A DNA stretch of 64,000 nt from an uncultured Pirellulaceae bacterium (lineage in GTDB: Bacteria > Planctomycetota > Planctomycetia > Pirellulales > Pirellulaceae): the NCBI GenBank assembly GCA_937941455.1, contig CALDHM010000022.1:1-64000 (forward strand), read 5' to 3'. This document shows positions 9,590-17,409 of this stretch, piece after piece; within the stretch, counting starts at the first letter, position 1; every line of letters begins with the position of its first letter. Position numbers and translations under genes: made by a program. The notes under the pieces were generated by a model. That model saw only the letters and a list, made by a program, of their open reading frames with translations. It was not told the DNA's origin and did no database searches.

Positions 9590-9785
9590 CATTCCCAGCA
9601 CTCATGAACCGCAGGTATGTCATGCCGTTGTTACTGTTGCTATTTTTGAGACTTGTTATTGTGGGTGGGTAATCGCGGCGTTCTGGCGAAGTGGAAAAAC
9701 CGTTTCCGACTGGTCACGTCCAGGTTGGCCACGGCCCTATCGGCGGCAGGGAGAACGCCTTCGACGGTTGATCTTCAACTGCCTA

Positions 9786-11159
9786 TCAACGGTCCTCACC
9801 AACGCAAATCAAGAATTCCTGCCGTGTTCCTGACGTTGAGTCGGCGACGCGAAAGAAGAGTCGCTGGTTGTCAACGGCGATCGACGTGAATTGCTCATCA
9901 CCCAATTGATTGCGGACAATTTCTCGATAGCCATCGCGACTGGGCTCGATAACCCACGTTGTTCCCAATTCATTGGAGATGTAAAGGTGCCCACCAGCCA
10001 GGACCGGAGACGCTGATTCGCCACCTTTCAGCCGTTTCGACCACCACTCTTTCCCCGTAGCGGCATCCCAGCAATACAGGATGCCTCCTTCCGCAAAGCC
10101 ATACAACTCGTCACCGACAACGATCAACGATTGCTCATAGCATTTCACGCGATTGTCCCATAACAACTCGGCTCGATCGCCGACCTTGATCGCCAGCGTC
10201 TGGCTGGCAGGGAAGCCGCCGCTGGCGTACACGATTTGTCGGTCACGACTCCAGACCATCGTCCCGCAAGAGACTTCCCAAGCGGCCGGAATTTGCCAAA
10301 GCTCTTGACCCGACTCTGGATCGTAGCCGACGACTTTGCTGCCACCCGAAATAAGGAGTTGTTTCTTTCCGGCAATCTCCGCCACGACCGGTGTGCTGTA
10401 GCTCGTTTTGGCGGGGCGTTCGATCCGTCGCAGCTCTTTCCCGCATGCGGAATCGAGGAACAGAATAGCGGCTTCGGCCTCCGTTTCCACGGTGACAACC
10501 AATTGATCGGCAATCGCGATCAACGACGACCCATTGCCGAATTGATATTTGGCAGGGCCGTACTTTGCCGCGCGCCGATCCCAAAGTTTGCGGCCGCTCT
10601 CCACGGACAACGCGACAACTTGGAACTCATCTCGATTCGTAAAAAGGGCAAAGACTCGGTCGCCGATTACAGCGACGCTCGATGATGCGTGCGTATTGGT
10701 AGGATGAATGCGGGATAGAAATCCACCTTCATTGACGATTTCGTTCCAGAGCAGCTGGCCGGTGTCGGCGTGGTAACAGAGGACTCGTTGCGTCCGAGAG
10801 TCCAATTCGGCCGTCGTTAAAAAAATTCGGCCGCCCGCGATGATCGGCGACGAATGGCCGCGCCCCGGCACCGGAACTCGGTAGCGCACGTTCAGTCCCG
10901 TCTCGAGGTCCCATTTTGTCGGCGGACGTTGATCGTCGGTCGCTTTCCCATCGCCGCCGGGACCGCGCCACGGCCACGTGATCGCTGCGTCGGCGGGGGG
11001 TGACAGTGACTGCGCCAGCAGCGGCTGATTCGCCAAGGAAATTAAACAAATCGTCAGCGTAACGATTATCAGACACACCGGTCGGAAACTCGCGTGAGAG
11101 CCTAGGCAATCCTGGCAAGCTGGATGTGTTGTCGGGTAAATCATTGAATTGCCGATCAT
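9786..11159 (-). CDS. Secreted PQQ-like beta-propeller protein
   Basis: A 457-residue protein with a hydrophobic export signal near residues 22-43 (SFRPVCLIIVTLTICLISLA, then LLAQ) and repeated beta-propeller blades of the outer-membrane-assembly/PQQ-dehydrogenase-like type, e.g. GRGHSSPIIAGGRIFLTT and SASPVLAGGHLYIS. Planctomycetes have many such 'PQQ-binding-like' proteins; no PQQ cofactor residues can be asserted. Start taken at ATG 11159 (ATG 11144 also possible); the frame remains open to 11453 but that part is unlike a protein and overlaps a 28-bp tandem repeat and the divergent gene. Probably periplasmic. Transcribed alone. Confidence 0.88.
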   Translation of the reverse strand: MIGNSMIYPTTHPACQDCLGSHASFRPVCLIIVTLTICLISLANQPLLAQSLSPPADAAITWPWRGPGGDGKATDDQRPPTKWDLETGLNVRYRVPVPGRGHSSPIIAGGRIFLTTAELDSRTQRVLCYHADTGQLLWNEIVNEGGFLSRIHPTNTHASSSVAVIGDRVFALFTNRDEFQVVALSVESGRKLWDRRAAKYGPAKYQFGNGSSLIAIADQLVVTVETEAEAAILFLDSACGKELRRIERPAKTSYSTPVVAEIAGKKQLLISGGSKVVGYDPESGQELWQIPAAWEVSCGTMVWSRDRQIVYASGGFPASQTLAIKVGDRAELLWDNRVKCYEQSLIVVGDELYGFAEGGILYCWDAATGKEWWSKRLKGGESASPVLAGGHLYISNELGTTWVIEPSRDGYREIVRNQLGDEQFTSIAVDNQRLFFRVADSTSGTRQEFLICVGEDR

Positions 11160-11284
11160 TTCGGTTCGATCAATTTTGTAGGGTGTGTTTGCTCGGTACT
11201 GGCAGACGAACCTAGGGTTTAACGTCCAACGTTGAATCACCACCAACGCACGCTGGTAACTAGGCTGCGGTAGCTGAACAATTT

Positions 11285-11340
11285 GGCGGCCATGGTGGCA
11301 CCCGCGAAATACGGCGGCCATGGTGGCGCCCGCGAAATAC
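11285..11340. repeat. Two tandem copies of a 28-bp unit
   Basis: The unit GGCGGCCATGGTGGC-A/G-CCCGCGAAATAC occurs twice head to tail (11285-11312 and 11313-11340) with a single base difference. It lies between the divergent propeller gene and the Cys-rich protein gene, so it could be in the promoter region of either. Confidence 0.85.
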
Positions 11341-11425
11341 GGATTTCTCGGCGCAGGTTGCGTAGGAATTGTCTCCTGCACAGAGTCGTGAATCACGCCG
11401 GATTGTAACCGAAAGGAAATGACGA

Positions 11426-12025
11426 ATGTTGAATCCGTTGATGAAGCTGGCATCGTTCGGTGGTATTTGCATGTTGGCTGTCACTGCTGTAGCTCAGTCG
11501 GAAACTAGAATTCGCGATCCCTTCGCCGCAGTTCCCAACGCGTTCACCCAAGAATACGTCCAAAAATTGGAACTGAAAAACGTCGGTGCACCTGACAAAT
11601 CCACAGGCTGGACGAAGCAATCGACAATTTCCGCCGCGGTGCTTCCCGCAGTAACTGCTCGGCCTCCTCGTGCGGCAGAGCCAACCGCGGGACAAGTCGT
11701 CGTGCATGACGATGTGCAGTGGGCGAATCATGTTGACCCGCACCTGTTCCCGAAGTACGGCGAAAACGCTGGCCATGCTCCGCTCGGGACAGCAGGCCTT
11801 TTTACATTTTCTAGCGCTCGCTACAAACGTTCGTACCTGGGCGGTTCCGATTTCGACTCGATTCCGGACCATGATTGCAGTTGTCCTTGCGACGAGTGGC
11901 AGAACTTCTGCGAGTGCGACAATTGCCGTACCAACTGGGGTGCCAAATTCTGGAGGCCATCGTGGCACGCTCCGTGGTTCAAGCATGGAGCGAAACACGG
12001 CTGTTGGCGGGGGGACTGCAAGTAG
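11426..12025 (+). CDS. Secreted Cys-rich protein of unknown function
   Basis: A 199-residue protein starting at ATG 11426 with AAAGGAAATGA upstream. Residues 1-24 form an export signal (KLASFGGICMLAVTAVAQS). The middle is unstructured-looking, and the last 50 residues contain eight cysteines in closely spaced pairs (CSCPCDEW, FCECDNC, GCWRGDC) with several Trp and His. This could be a metal-binding or disulfide-rich tail. I do not recognise a family. It is monocistronic and divergent from the propeller gene. Confidence 0.75.
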   Translation: MLNPLMKLASFGGICMLAVTAVAQSETRIRDPFAAVPNAFTQEYVQKLELKNVGAPDKSTGWTKQSTISAAVLPAVTARPPRAAEPTAGQVVVHDDVQWANHVDPHLFPKYGENAGHAPLGTAGLFTFSSARYKRSYLGGSDFDSIPDHDCSCPCDEWQNFCECDNCRTNWGAKFWRPSWHAPWFKHGAKHGCWRGDCK

Positions 12026-12151
12026 TTGGTGCCAGTGATTCTTTCCGAGTTGATCCCGGCACTTGCCCACGCTTACGCTTCGGGGTACCAATTTTGACCG
12101 CTTTGGGGTAGGCTCTTAGTCGGGCAATCACCCCGATTACCAGAATCCCGA

Positions 12152-13891
12152 CTAACGCCGACCGAAACCTGACGAACTTTCGAAATAAATTTCCCAGGCG
12201 GGCCTCCGGAACTGCCGACCGAGTCCCGAATGAATTTCACATAGTTCCCAAAAAGCGAGAGAGTCGAGCCGATCGCGAGGTTCCACATCGAGTTTGGCGA
12301 TCGGTCGCGAATCCTTAAGGACCTGCAAGTGCTCGCGGTTCAATTTGTCGTGGTGGAACTCCACCTCGTTGAGTTGCTGCAACTGCAACAAAGCGGCTAA
12401 TCCGGCAGGCGTTATACCGTTATTCTCCTTGAGCACCGCAGTTTCGAGGGGATGATCGAGGGCGAAGGCTGCAAAGCCGCTGCCGGAAATGTTTTTGCAT
12501 CCCGTGATTCTCAATCGCTTCAGGCGAGGTAACTGCGCGAGCTGAACGAGCGTGGCATCGGTTAGCTCACTGTTCCCCATCAAATCGAGAACGGTCAGGT
12601 TTTCCAGAGCGACAAGTCGCGCGGCTGCCGCATCGGTGAGTCCGCAATTAATGAGTCCAAGTCGTTCGATCGATGAACAACGGGACAACGCGACGATCGC
12701 CTCTTCATCCAATTGACACGCTTCGAGAACCAATTCTTGCAAGCGGCCTTGTCCCTGTTGAACTGGGGTGAACCAGGACGCGGGCAGCGGCTTGACGCCA
12801 GCCAGGCGAAGCACCTCGACAAGCGGTAGGTCGGCCAGCCACGGCAATTTGACTTCGTCTTGTTTTGGGCCGCGCGAAAACTTGAGCGAGAGTCGACGAA
12901 GCTGCGGATTCGCCTGCAAAAGTCGGAGCCAGGAGGGCTCGAAGAATCGCGAGTCGATCTCCAATTCCTCGAGCCGCGACAAACGCGCGAGCCAATTCGG
13001 TTCGCTCGTGTTCTGATCATTCGCCGAACGCCGCCGAGTGGCGGTTGACTTCAGGTTTAGCCGTTTGAGGTTGGCGAAACTACCGACGCTGTCCAAATGT
13101 TCATACGGCAAGCGGGACGACCAAATGGTCAAGTCCTCGAGCGGGATATTTTCAAGTTTATCTAAAAATTCTCCGGTGATTTTCGGGCAATTCCTCAAAA
13201 CGATCGCTCGCAGTTTGCTGGCTGTGGCAAATGCCGCCAGGTCATCATCGGTTATTTCGTCGTTGTCGATGAGTTGGAGCGTCCGCAACTCAGGTAACTT
13301 GGCAAAGAATTGCCAATCGGCCGGCTTGACTTGATTAAAGCCCTGGAGTACGAGTTCTTCCACGCCGATTTGGGATGCAAGTTTTTCGTTGGCGAGAAGT
13401 TGCCAAGTGAAATAGGTGTTTTTCAAAATCAGTCGTTTTAAAGAACGTAAATTCGCCAAAGGGGCTGGCGAATTCAACATATACGTTTCCGAAAGATACA
13501 ATTCTTCCAGTTTGGGCAGGTATTTCAGCATGTCGAGCCCAGGCCCCGAAAGGTCACTGGCCCCGACCAGTGTCAACGAAGACAGATTTTCCAGCAAGCC
13601 GCAGCCGCTCAGTTTTTCGTCGAAAACATCTCCGGAGTAGGTGATCGTCAGTTGCGACAATCGAGGAAAGACCTCGAGCTCTCCAAAGTAATCAATCTCA
13701 TAAAATCGCGAGAGTCGCAGCCCTGTCACATACCCCTCGGCATCGAGAACGGCATCTTCCACACTGGGCAACGCGAGAATTCGCGACGCGGCGTCTTGGG
13801 CCCGTAAACCACCGTCGCCCAGCCCACCACAAATCCACAGCATTACGGCAACCAGGAAAAAGCCTTGGCAATTCACGGTTCCACTTCCCAT
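12152..13891 (-). CDS. Secreted leucine-rich-repeat protein
   Basis: 579 residues: an export signal (FFLVAVMLWICGGLGDGGL, cleavage near AQD at about 33) and then many LRR units of 22-26 residues, with the pattern LxxLxLxx(N/C)xxL, e.g. LENLTVLDLMGNSELTD and LPRLKRLRITGCKNISG. The short cysteine- or glycine-containing units resemble the 'cysteine-containing' or ribonuclease-inhibitor-like LRR class. Start at ATG 13891, with GAAGG upstream; it is 20 bases after the kinase stop, so it is the last gene of the xseA-xseB-kinase-LRR block. The likely role is protein-protein binding outside the cytoplasm. Confidence 0.9.
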   Translation of the reverse strand: MGSGTVNCQGFFLVAVMLWICGGLGDGGLRAQDAASRILALPSVEDAVLDAEGYVTGLRLSRFYEIDYFGELEVFPRLSQLTITYSGDVFDEKLSGCGLLENLSSLTLVGASDLSGPGLDMLKYLPKLEELYLSETYMLNSPAPLANLRSLKRLILKNTYFTWQLLANEKLASQIGVEELVLQGFNQVKPADWQFFAKLPELRTLQLIDNDEITDDDLAAFATASKLRAIVLRNCPKITGEFLDKLENIPLEDLTIWSSRLPYEHLDSVGSFANLKRLNLKSTATRRRSANDQNTSEPNWLARLSRLEELEIDSRFFEPSWLRLLQANPQLRRLSLKFSRGPKQDEVKLPWLADLPLVEVLRLAGVKPLPASWFTPVQQGQGRLQELVLEACQLDEEAIVALSRCSSIERLGLINCGLTDAAAARLVALENLTVLDLMGNSELTDATLVQLAQLPRLKRLRITGCKNISGSGFAAFALDHPLETAVLKENNGITPAGLAALLQLQQLNEVEFHHDKLNREHLQVLKDSRPIAKLDVEPRDRLDSLAFWELCEIHSGLGRQFRRPAWEIYFESSSGFGRR

Positions 13892-13911
13892 GTTACGCTC
13901 GCAGCCTTCAC

Positions 13912-15537
13912 TCAGTGTTGGTGAGTGTCCAGCACGACCCGGGACTTGTACCAGCGGTCGTGCAAACTCAAGCCATTCCCAAAAAAGGCCATATAGGTAA
14001 TGTCGGCGATGGCAAATAACGTAACGAATACAGCGACCGCTGGAATCAGCCAAGGTGAAAATTCATTGAAAGGCAAAATCAGGAACGTCATGACGCCCCA
14101 CAGCACCGCCATCCGCAAAAAGCTACGGCCCATCATCTGCCGCGGCGACGGCCGCAGACCATACTGATTGACGACCCGAATATGCATCAGCGCACGGCCG
14201 AACGACTGGCGACGGTATCCCTCGATCAAGGTAAACAGAACGAGCGGAATGAAGCCGCAGGCTGACAACAAGGTCTTCAAAATGATAAACGTCGCGGTGA
14301 GGTACCAGGGAATATTCCGATCGAGCACGCTGATCCATCCGATCCCGCTCATGTTCAGCATACCGGATACCCAAGACAGAATGAAATAGACGCACACCTG
14401 GATCACGGCGAAGGCTGCGATCACGAGCGCGTAGTCGATTCCCGCCGCGAAGATTCTGGGCAGAAAGCGGGCGGTCACGTTCGGAGCGGGGGCGACACGA
14501 ATCAAGTCTTGCGATAATTCCTGGTAGGACTGGTACCGCTTGTTGGGATCCTTGGCAAGCAATCGCTGGAGAATCGCGCGCCAGGCGATCGGAAAATCTT
14601 CGGGCCACGGCTGAGGGAATTCCACCGATTGCCGCTGATGCGACTCCGACCATTCCTTGAGCGTCGTCCCCGACAGAACCACCGGGCGTTTCCCAAAGGT
14701 CATTTCATAGAGCGTGACTCCCAGGGCATACATGTCGCTCTGAATCGAGTGTTTCATGCCATCGATGATCTCGGGAGCCAGGTAGTTCGGTGTGCCGCCG
14801 ATCGCATCGTCCGATTGCTCCGACTCGAAACGGGCCATGCCAAAATCGCTGAGCTTGGCGACTCCATTTTCCTGCAGCAAAATATTCGACGGTTTGATAT
14901 CTCCGTGAATGACATCGAATTCATGAGAGTACCGCAGGGCTTCGCAGATTTGCCAGGCGACGTAGACCGTCTCGGTAAAGGTCAAATCTCCCTTGGTGAT
15001 TCGGTCAGCTACGGTCGGACCCGAAATCAATTCCATCGCGAAAAAGGGATCCCCCTCGTGCTTGCCGACGTAGTAGATCGACACGATGTTCGGATGGTTG
15101 ACCCGTGCTTGGGCAACGGCCTCTTGCAGCAGCCGCTCGATATCGCTGTCGCGAACACGGCCACCGTTCTGGGTAAGCACCTTGACGGCGACGTATCGTT
15201 TCAGCGAAGTATCGAACGCGCGATACACCTGTCCCATGCCACCGCGGCCAACCGGTTCAATGATCTCGAAGTGGCCCAGCGATTTGCCCACGACCAGTGG
15301 ACCATCTTGGTTATCCACCACGGAGAATTCGCCGTGGCAGTGCTTCAGATCGCGCGAATCGCCGTGAATCGCCAAGGTTCGCGACAACTCGTTGTTCAGA
15401 GCCTTGGCGGTGATTTTACGTTGGCAACTTTGGCAAACGCCCCCGACGTCCAGGTTCAACGTCAACAAATTGCCGCAAATGCAACGAAATTTGATCGTGC
15501 GTTCGGGCGTAATCGGTTGCGTTTGATTGAATTCCAT
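13912..15537 (-). CDS. Hanks-type Ser/Thr kinase with RDD membrane domain
   Basis: 541 residues from ATG 15537 (a TTG at 15549 is an alternative). There is an N-terminal putative zinc ribbon (Cys19, 21, 35, 38). The kinase domain follows, with glycine loop GRGGMGQVY (about 97-105), Lys119 in VAVKVL, catalytic HGDIKPSN with Asp213, and DFG at 231-233. The C-terminal RDD domain has about four membrane helices (LVIAAFAVIQVCVYFILSW and later), ending in FFGNGLSLHDRWYKSRVV. HGD instead of HRD makes it a non-RD kinase, so activation-loop control may differ. It sits between xseB and a secreted LRR protein; membrane signalling is likely, the target unknown. Confidence 0.95.
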   Translation of the reverse strand: MEFNQTQPITPERTIKFRCICGNLLTLNLDVGGVCQSCQRKITAKALNNELSRTLAIHGDSRDLKHCHGEFSVVDNQDGPLVVGKSLGHFEIIEPVGRGGMGQVYRAFDTSLKRYVAVKVLTQNGGRVRDSDIERLLQEAVAQARVNHPNIVSIYYVGKHEGDPFFAMELISGPTVADRITKGDLTFTETVYVAWQICEALRYSHEFDVIHGDIKPSNILLQENGVAKLSDFGMARFESEQSDDAIGGTPNYLAPEIIDGMKHSIQSDMYALGVTLYEMTFGKRPVVLSGTTLKEWSESHQRQSVEFPQPWPEDFPIAWRAILQRLLAKDPNKRYQSYQELSQDLIRVAPAPNVTARFLPRIFAAGIDYALVIAAFAVIQVCVYFILSWVSGMLNMSGIGWISVLDRNIPWYLTATFIILKTLLSACGFIPLVLFTLIEGYRRQSFGRALMHIRVVNQYGLRPSPRQMMGRSFLRMAVLWGVMTFLILPFNEFSPWLIPAVAVFVTLFAIADITYMAFFGNGLSLHDRWYKSRVVLDTHQH

Positions 15538-15561
15538 GGCGATCGTCAATAGTGCGGCAGG

Positions 15562-15858
15562 CTACTCCAAGTCGTCAACGTTTCGGCGTTTTCGCGGTTC
15601 AGCAGTCGCCTGATGATGAAATTCTTTCGTGATCGCACGACCCTCTTCGTCGACGTCGACCAACAAACGAAGCCGTTTCTCAACCTCATCCAGTCGCATG
15701 TGGCACTCTTTTAAGTACTTGATCCCTTGCTCGAAGGTTTTCAGGGAAACCTCCAAGGTCAGTTCCCCGGATTCCAATTCGCGCACGGCTGATTTGAGGC
15801 GATCGAGGGCGGTTTCGAATGAGATCGGTTCGTGTTCGGGCGCGGATTTACGTGGCAT
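15562..15858 (-). CDS. xseB: Exodeoxyribonuclease VII small subunit
   Basis: 98 residues, with the family core ISFETALDRLKSAVRELESG followed by LTLEVSLKTFEQGIKYLKEC, two helices that form the XseB hairpin. It packs on XseA to form exonuclease VII, which degrades single-stranded DNA to oligonucleotides. It starts 34 bases after xseA stops, on the same strand, as in many genomes. The extra C-terminal 25 residues are charged and of unclear use. Confidence 0.95.
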   Translation of the reverse strand: MPRKSAPEHEPISFETALDRLKSAVRELESGELTLEVSLKTFEQGIKYLKECHMRLDEVEKRLRLLVDVDEEGRAITKEFHHQATAEPRKRRNVDDLE

Positions 15859-15892
15859 CGTAAGTTGTGATCAGGGTTCAAGGTGAATCAAA

Positions 15893-17140
15893 TCAGTCGT
15901 CCTGAGCATCATCGTTGGCGGACGAATCCGTTTGGGGAATGACTGCTGTGACGATGCTCTCAATTGTACCGTCCGCAACTCGCGTTGTGATCCCAGTTTG
16001 CGGCGAGACTCGTGAAATGCTGCGAACCAATCTTCCTTGATCGTCCGAGGTCACCGAGTAGCCGCGGGCCAGCGTCGTCAACGGACTAAGCGCATGCAAT
16101 GTTCCGGCCAGTTCTCGGACATCGCTCGATCGCCGTGATAGGAACACCTTGATCGCCTTGTTGAGCCGCTCGAAACAGTCGTCGGTCTGTTGCCGTAGCA
16201 GATTGATGCGATCGAAAGGGCGGCGCAGAACGGGGCGATCCGACAAGCTTTGCAGCAACGCCTCAGCCTTGCGAAACCGCTGCTGAAGTAACTGCCGCAG
16301 GCTGCGACGATATTGGGCCAGTTGTTGCAGCAGTTCGTCGAGCGGCGGAATCACCCGCTCGGCGGCCTCGCTGGGGGTCAACGCCCGAACGTCAGCCACA
16401 TGATCAGCCAGCGTCACGTCGGTCTCATGGCAGATGCCGGTGATGACCGGAATCTCAGACTGGTAGATGGCCTGGCAGACGACCTCCTCATTGAAGCTCC
16501 ACAGGTCCTCCAAACTCCCCCCCCCGCGGCAAACGACCAGGACATCTGGCAAAGGGCGTAAGCGATTGGCTTGCCGAATCGCCCGCGCAATTTCTCTTGC
16601 CGCATGTTCCCCTTGGACGCGCGTCGGGATGATCAAAATATCGAGTTTTGGGTGTCGTCGATCGAGCACTTGCAGGAAATCCCGCAGGGCGTCGCCATCG
16701 GGACTGGTCACGACAGCGACATAACGCGGCAACGACAGAATCGGGCGTTTTCGGCGAGGGTCGAAGTAACCGGCCGCTGCCAGTTTTGACTTCAATTGTT
16801 CAAAGGCAACTTGCAATTGCCCACGCCCAGCCGCCTCGACTCTTCCGACTGATAACTGGTAATTTCCACGGGGCGGATAGACCGTAATATCACCCCAGCA
16901 GAGGATGTGCATGCCTGGCTCAAGCTTCATCCTGATTCGGCTCACGACTGATTTCCAAATCACGCAGCTCAGTTTCGCCTGGGCATCCTTCAGGCTGAAA
17001 TAAAAATGGCCCGAACTGGCGTGGGAAATCTCGGAGACTTCTCCTTCGACGAAGATTCCCGAAAAATTTTTGGTCAAGGAGTTCTTGATGGATTCGGTCA
17101 ATTGGCTAACCGTCAGCGGTTTGTTTTCGATAGCAGGCAT
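15893..17140 (-). CDS. xseA: Exodeoxyribonuclease VII large subunit
   Basis: 415 residues, slightly shorter than the usual 440-460. An N-terminal OB-fold binds ssDNA (LTVSQLTESIKNSL, then GIFVEGEVSEISH). A catalytic domain has the family motifs GDALRDFLQVLDRRHP and RGGGSLEDLWSFNEE. A coiled-coil region for XseB follows, then a C-terminal beta segment (ARGYSVTSDDQGRLV). Start at ATG 17140; an in-frame extension to 17251 is unlike the family. First gene of the block xseA-xseB-kinase-LRR. Confidence 0.96.
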   Translation of the reverse strand: MPAIENKPLTVSQLTESIKNSLTKNFSGIFVEGEVSEISHASSGHFYFSLKDAQAKLSCVIWKSVVSRIRMKLEPGMHILCWGDITVYPPRGNYQLSVGRVEAAGRGQLQVAFEQLKSKLAAAGYFDPRRKRPILSLPRYVAVVTSPDGDALRDFLQVLDRRHPKLDILIIPTRVQGEHAAREIARAIRQANRLRPLPDVLVVCRGGGSLEDLWSFNEEVVCQAIYQSEIPVITGICHETDVTLADHVADVRALTPSEAAERVIPPLDELLQQLAQYRRSLRQLLQQRFRKAEALLQSLSDRPVLRRPFDRINLLRQQTDDCFERLNKAIKVFLSRRSSDVRELAGTLHALSPLTTLARGYSVTSDDQGRLVRSISRVSPQTGITTRVADGTIESIVTAVIPQTDSSANDDAQDD

Positions 17141-17409
17141 GACTTCAATTCGGATCCATATCGAGGCGGATTCTCGCACGTCACAGGCTACAAAAAATAA
17201 GCCGAAACCGAAACGGGTAACTCGTGCGTCAAAGTCGCGACGGCGAACCATCCCACTCGAGCGCTTAAACGTAGGCCATCATTCAATTTTCCGAAGTCAA
17301 GGTACAAGGAACTGAGGCACGACTTCAAACCGTAGGCTGCGGATGATCCTCGTGTCGATAGACTGCACGCGGCTTTCGGCCGATGGTGGCGCGTCGGTTC
17401 AATCAAGTC

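Noticed and set aside
14629-15552. A 307-residue plus-strand frame opposite the kinase
   Set aside because: It is the antisense shadow of a kinase whose every motif is present; the shadow has no domain.
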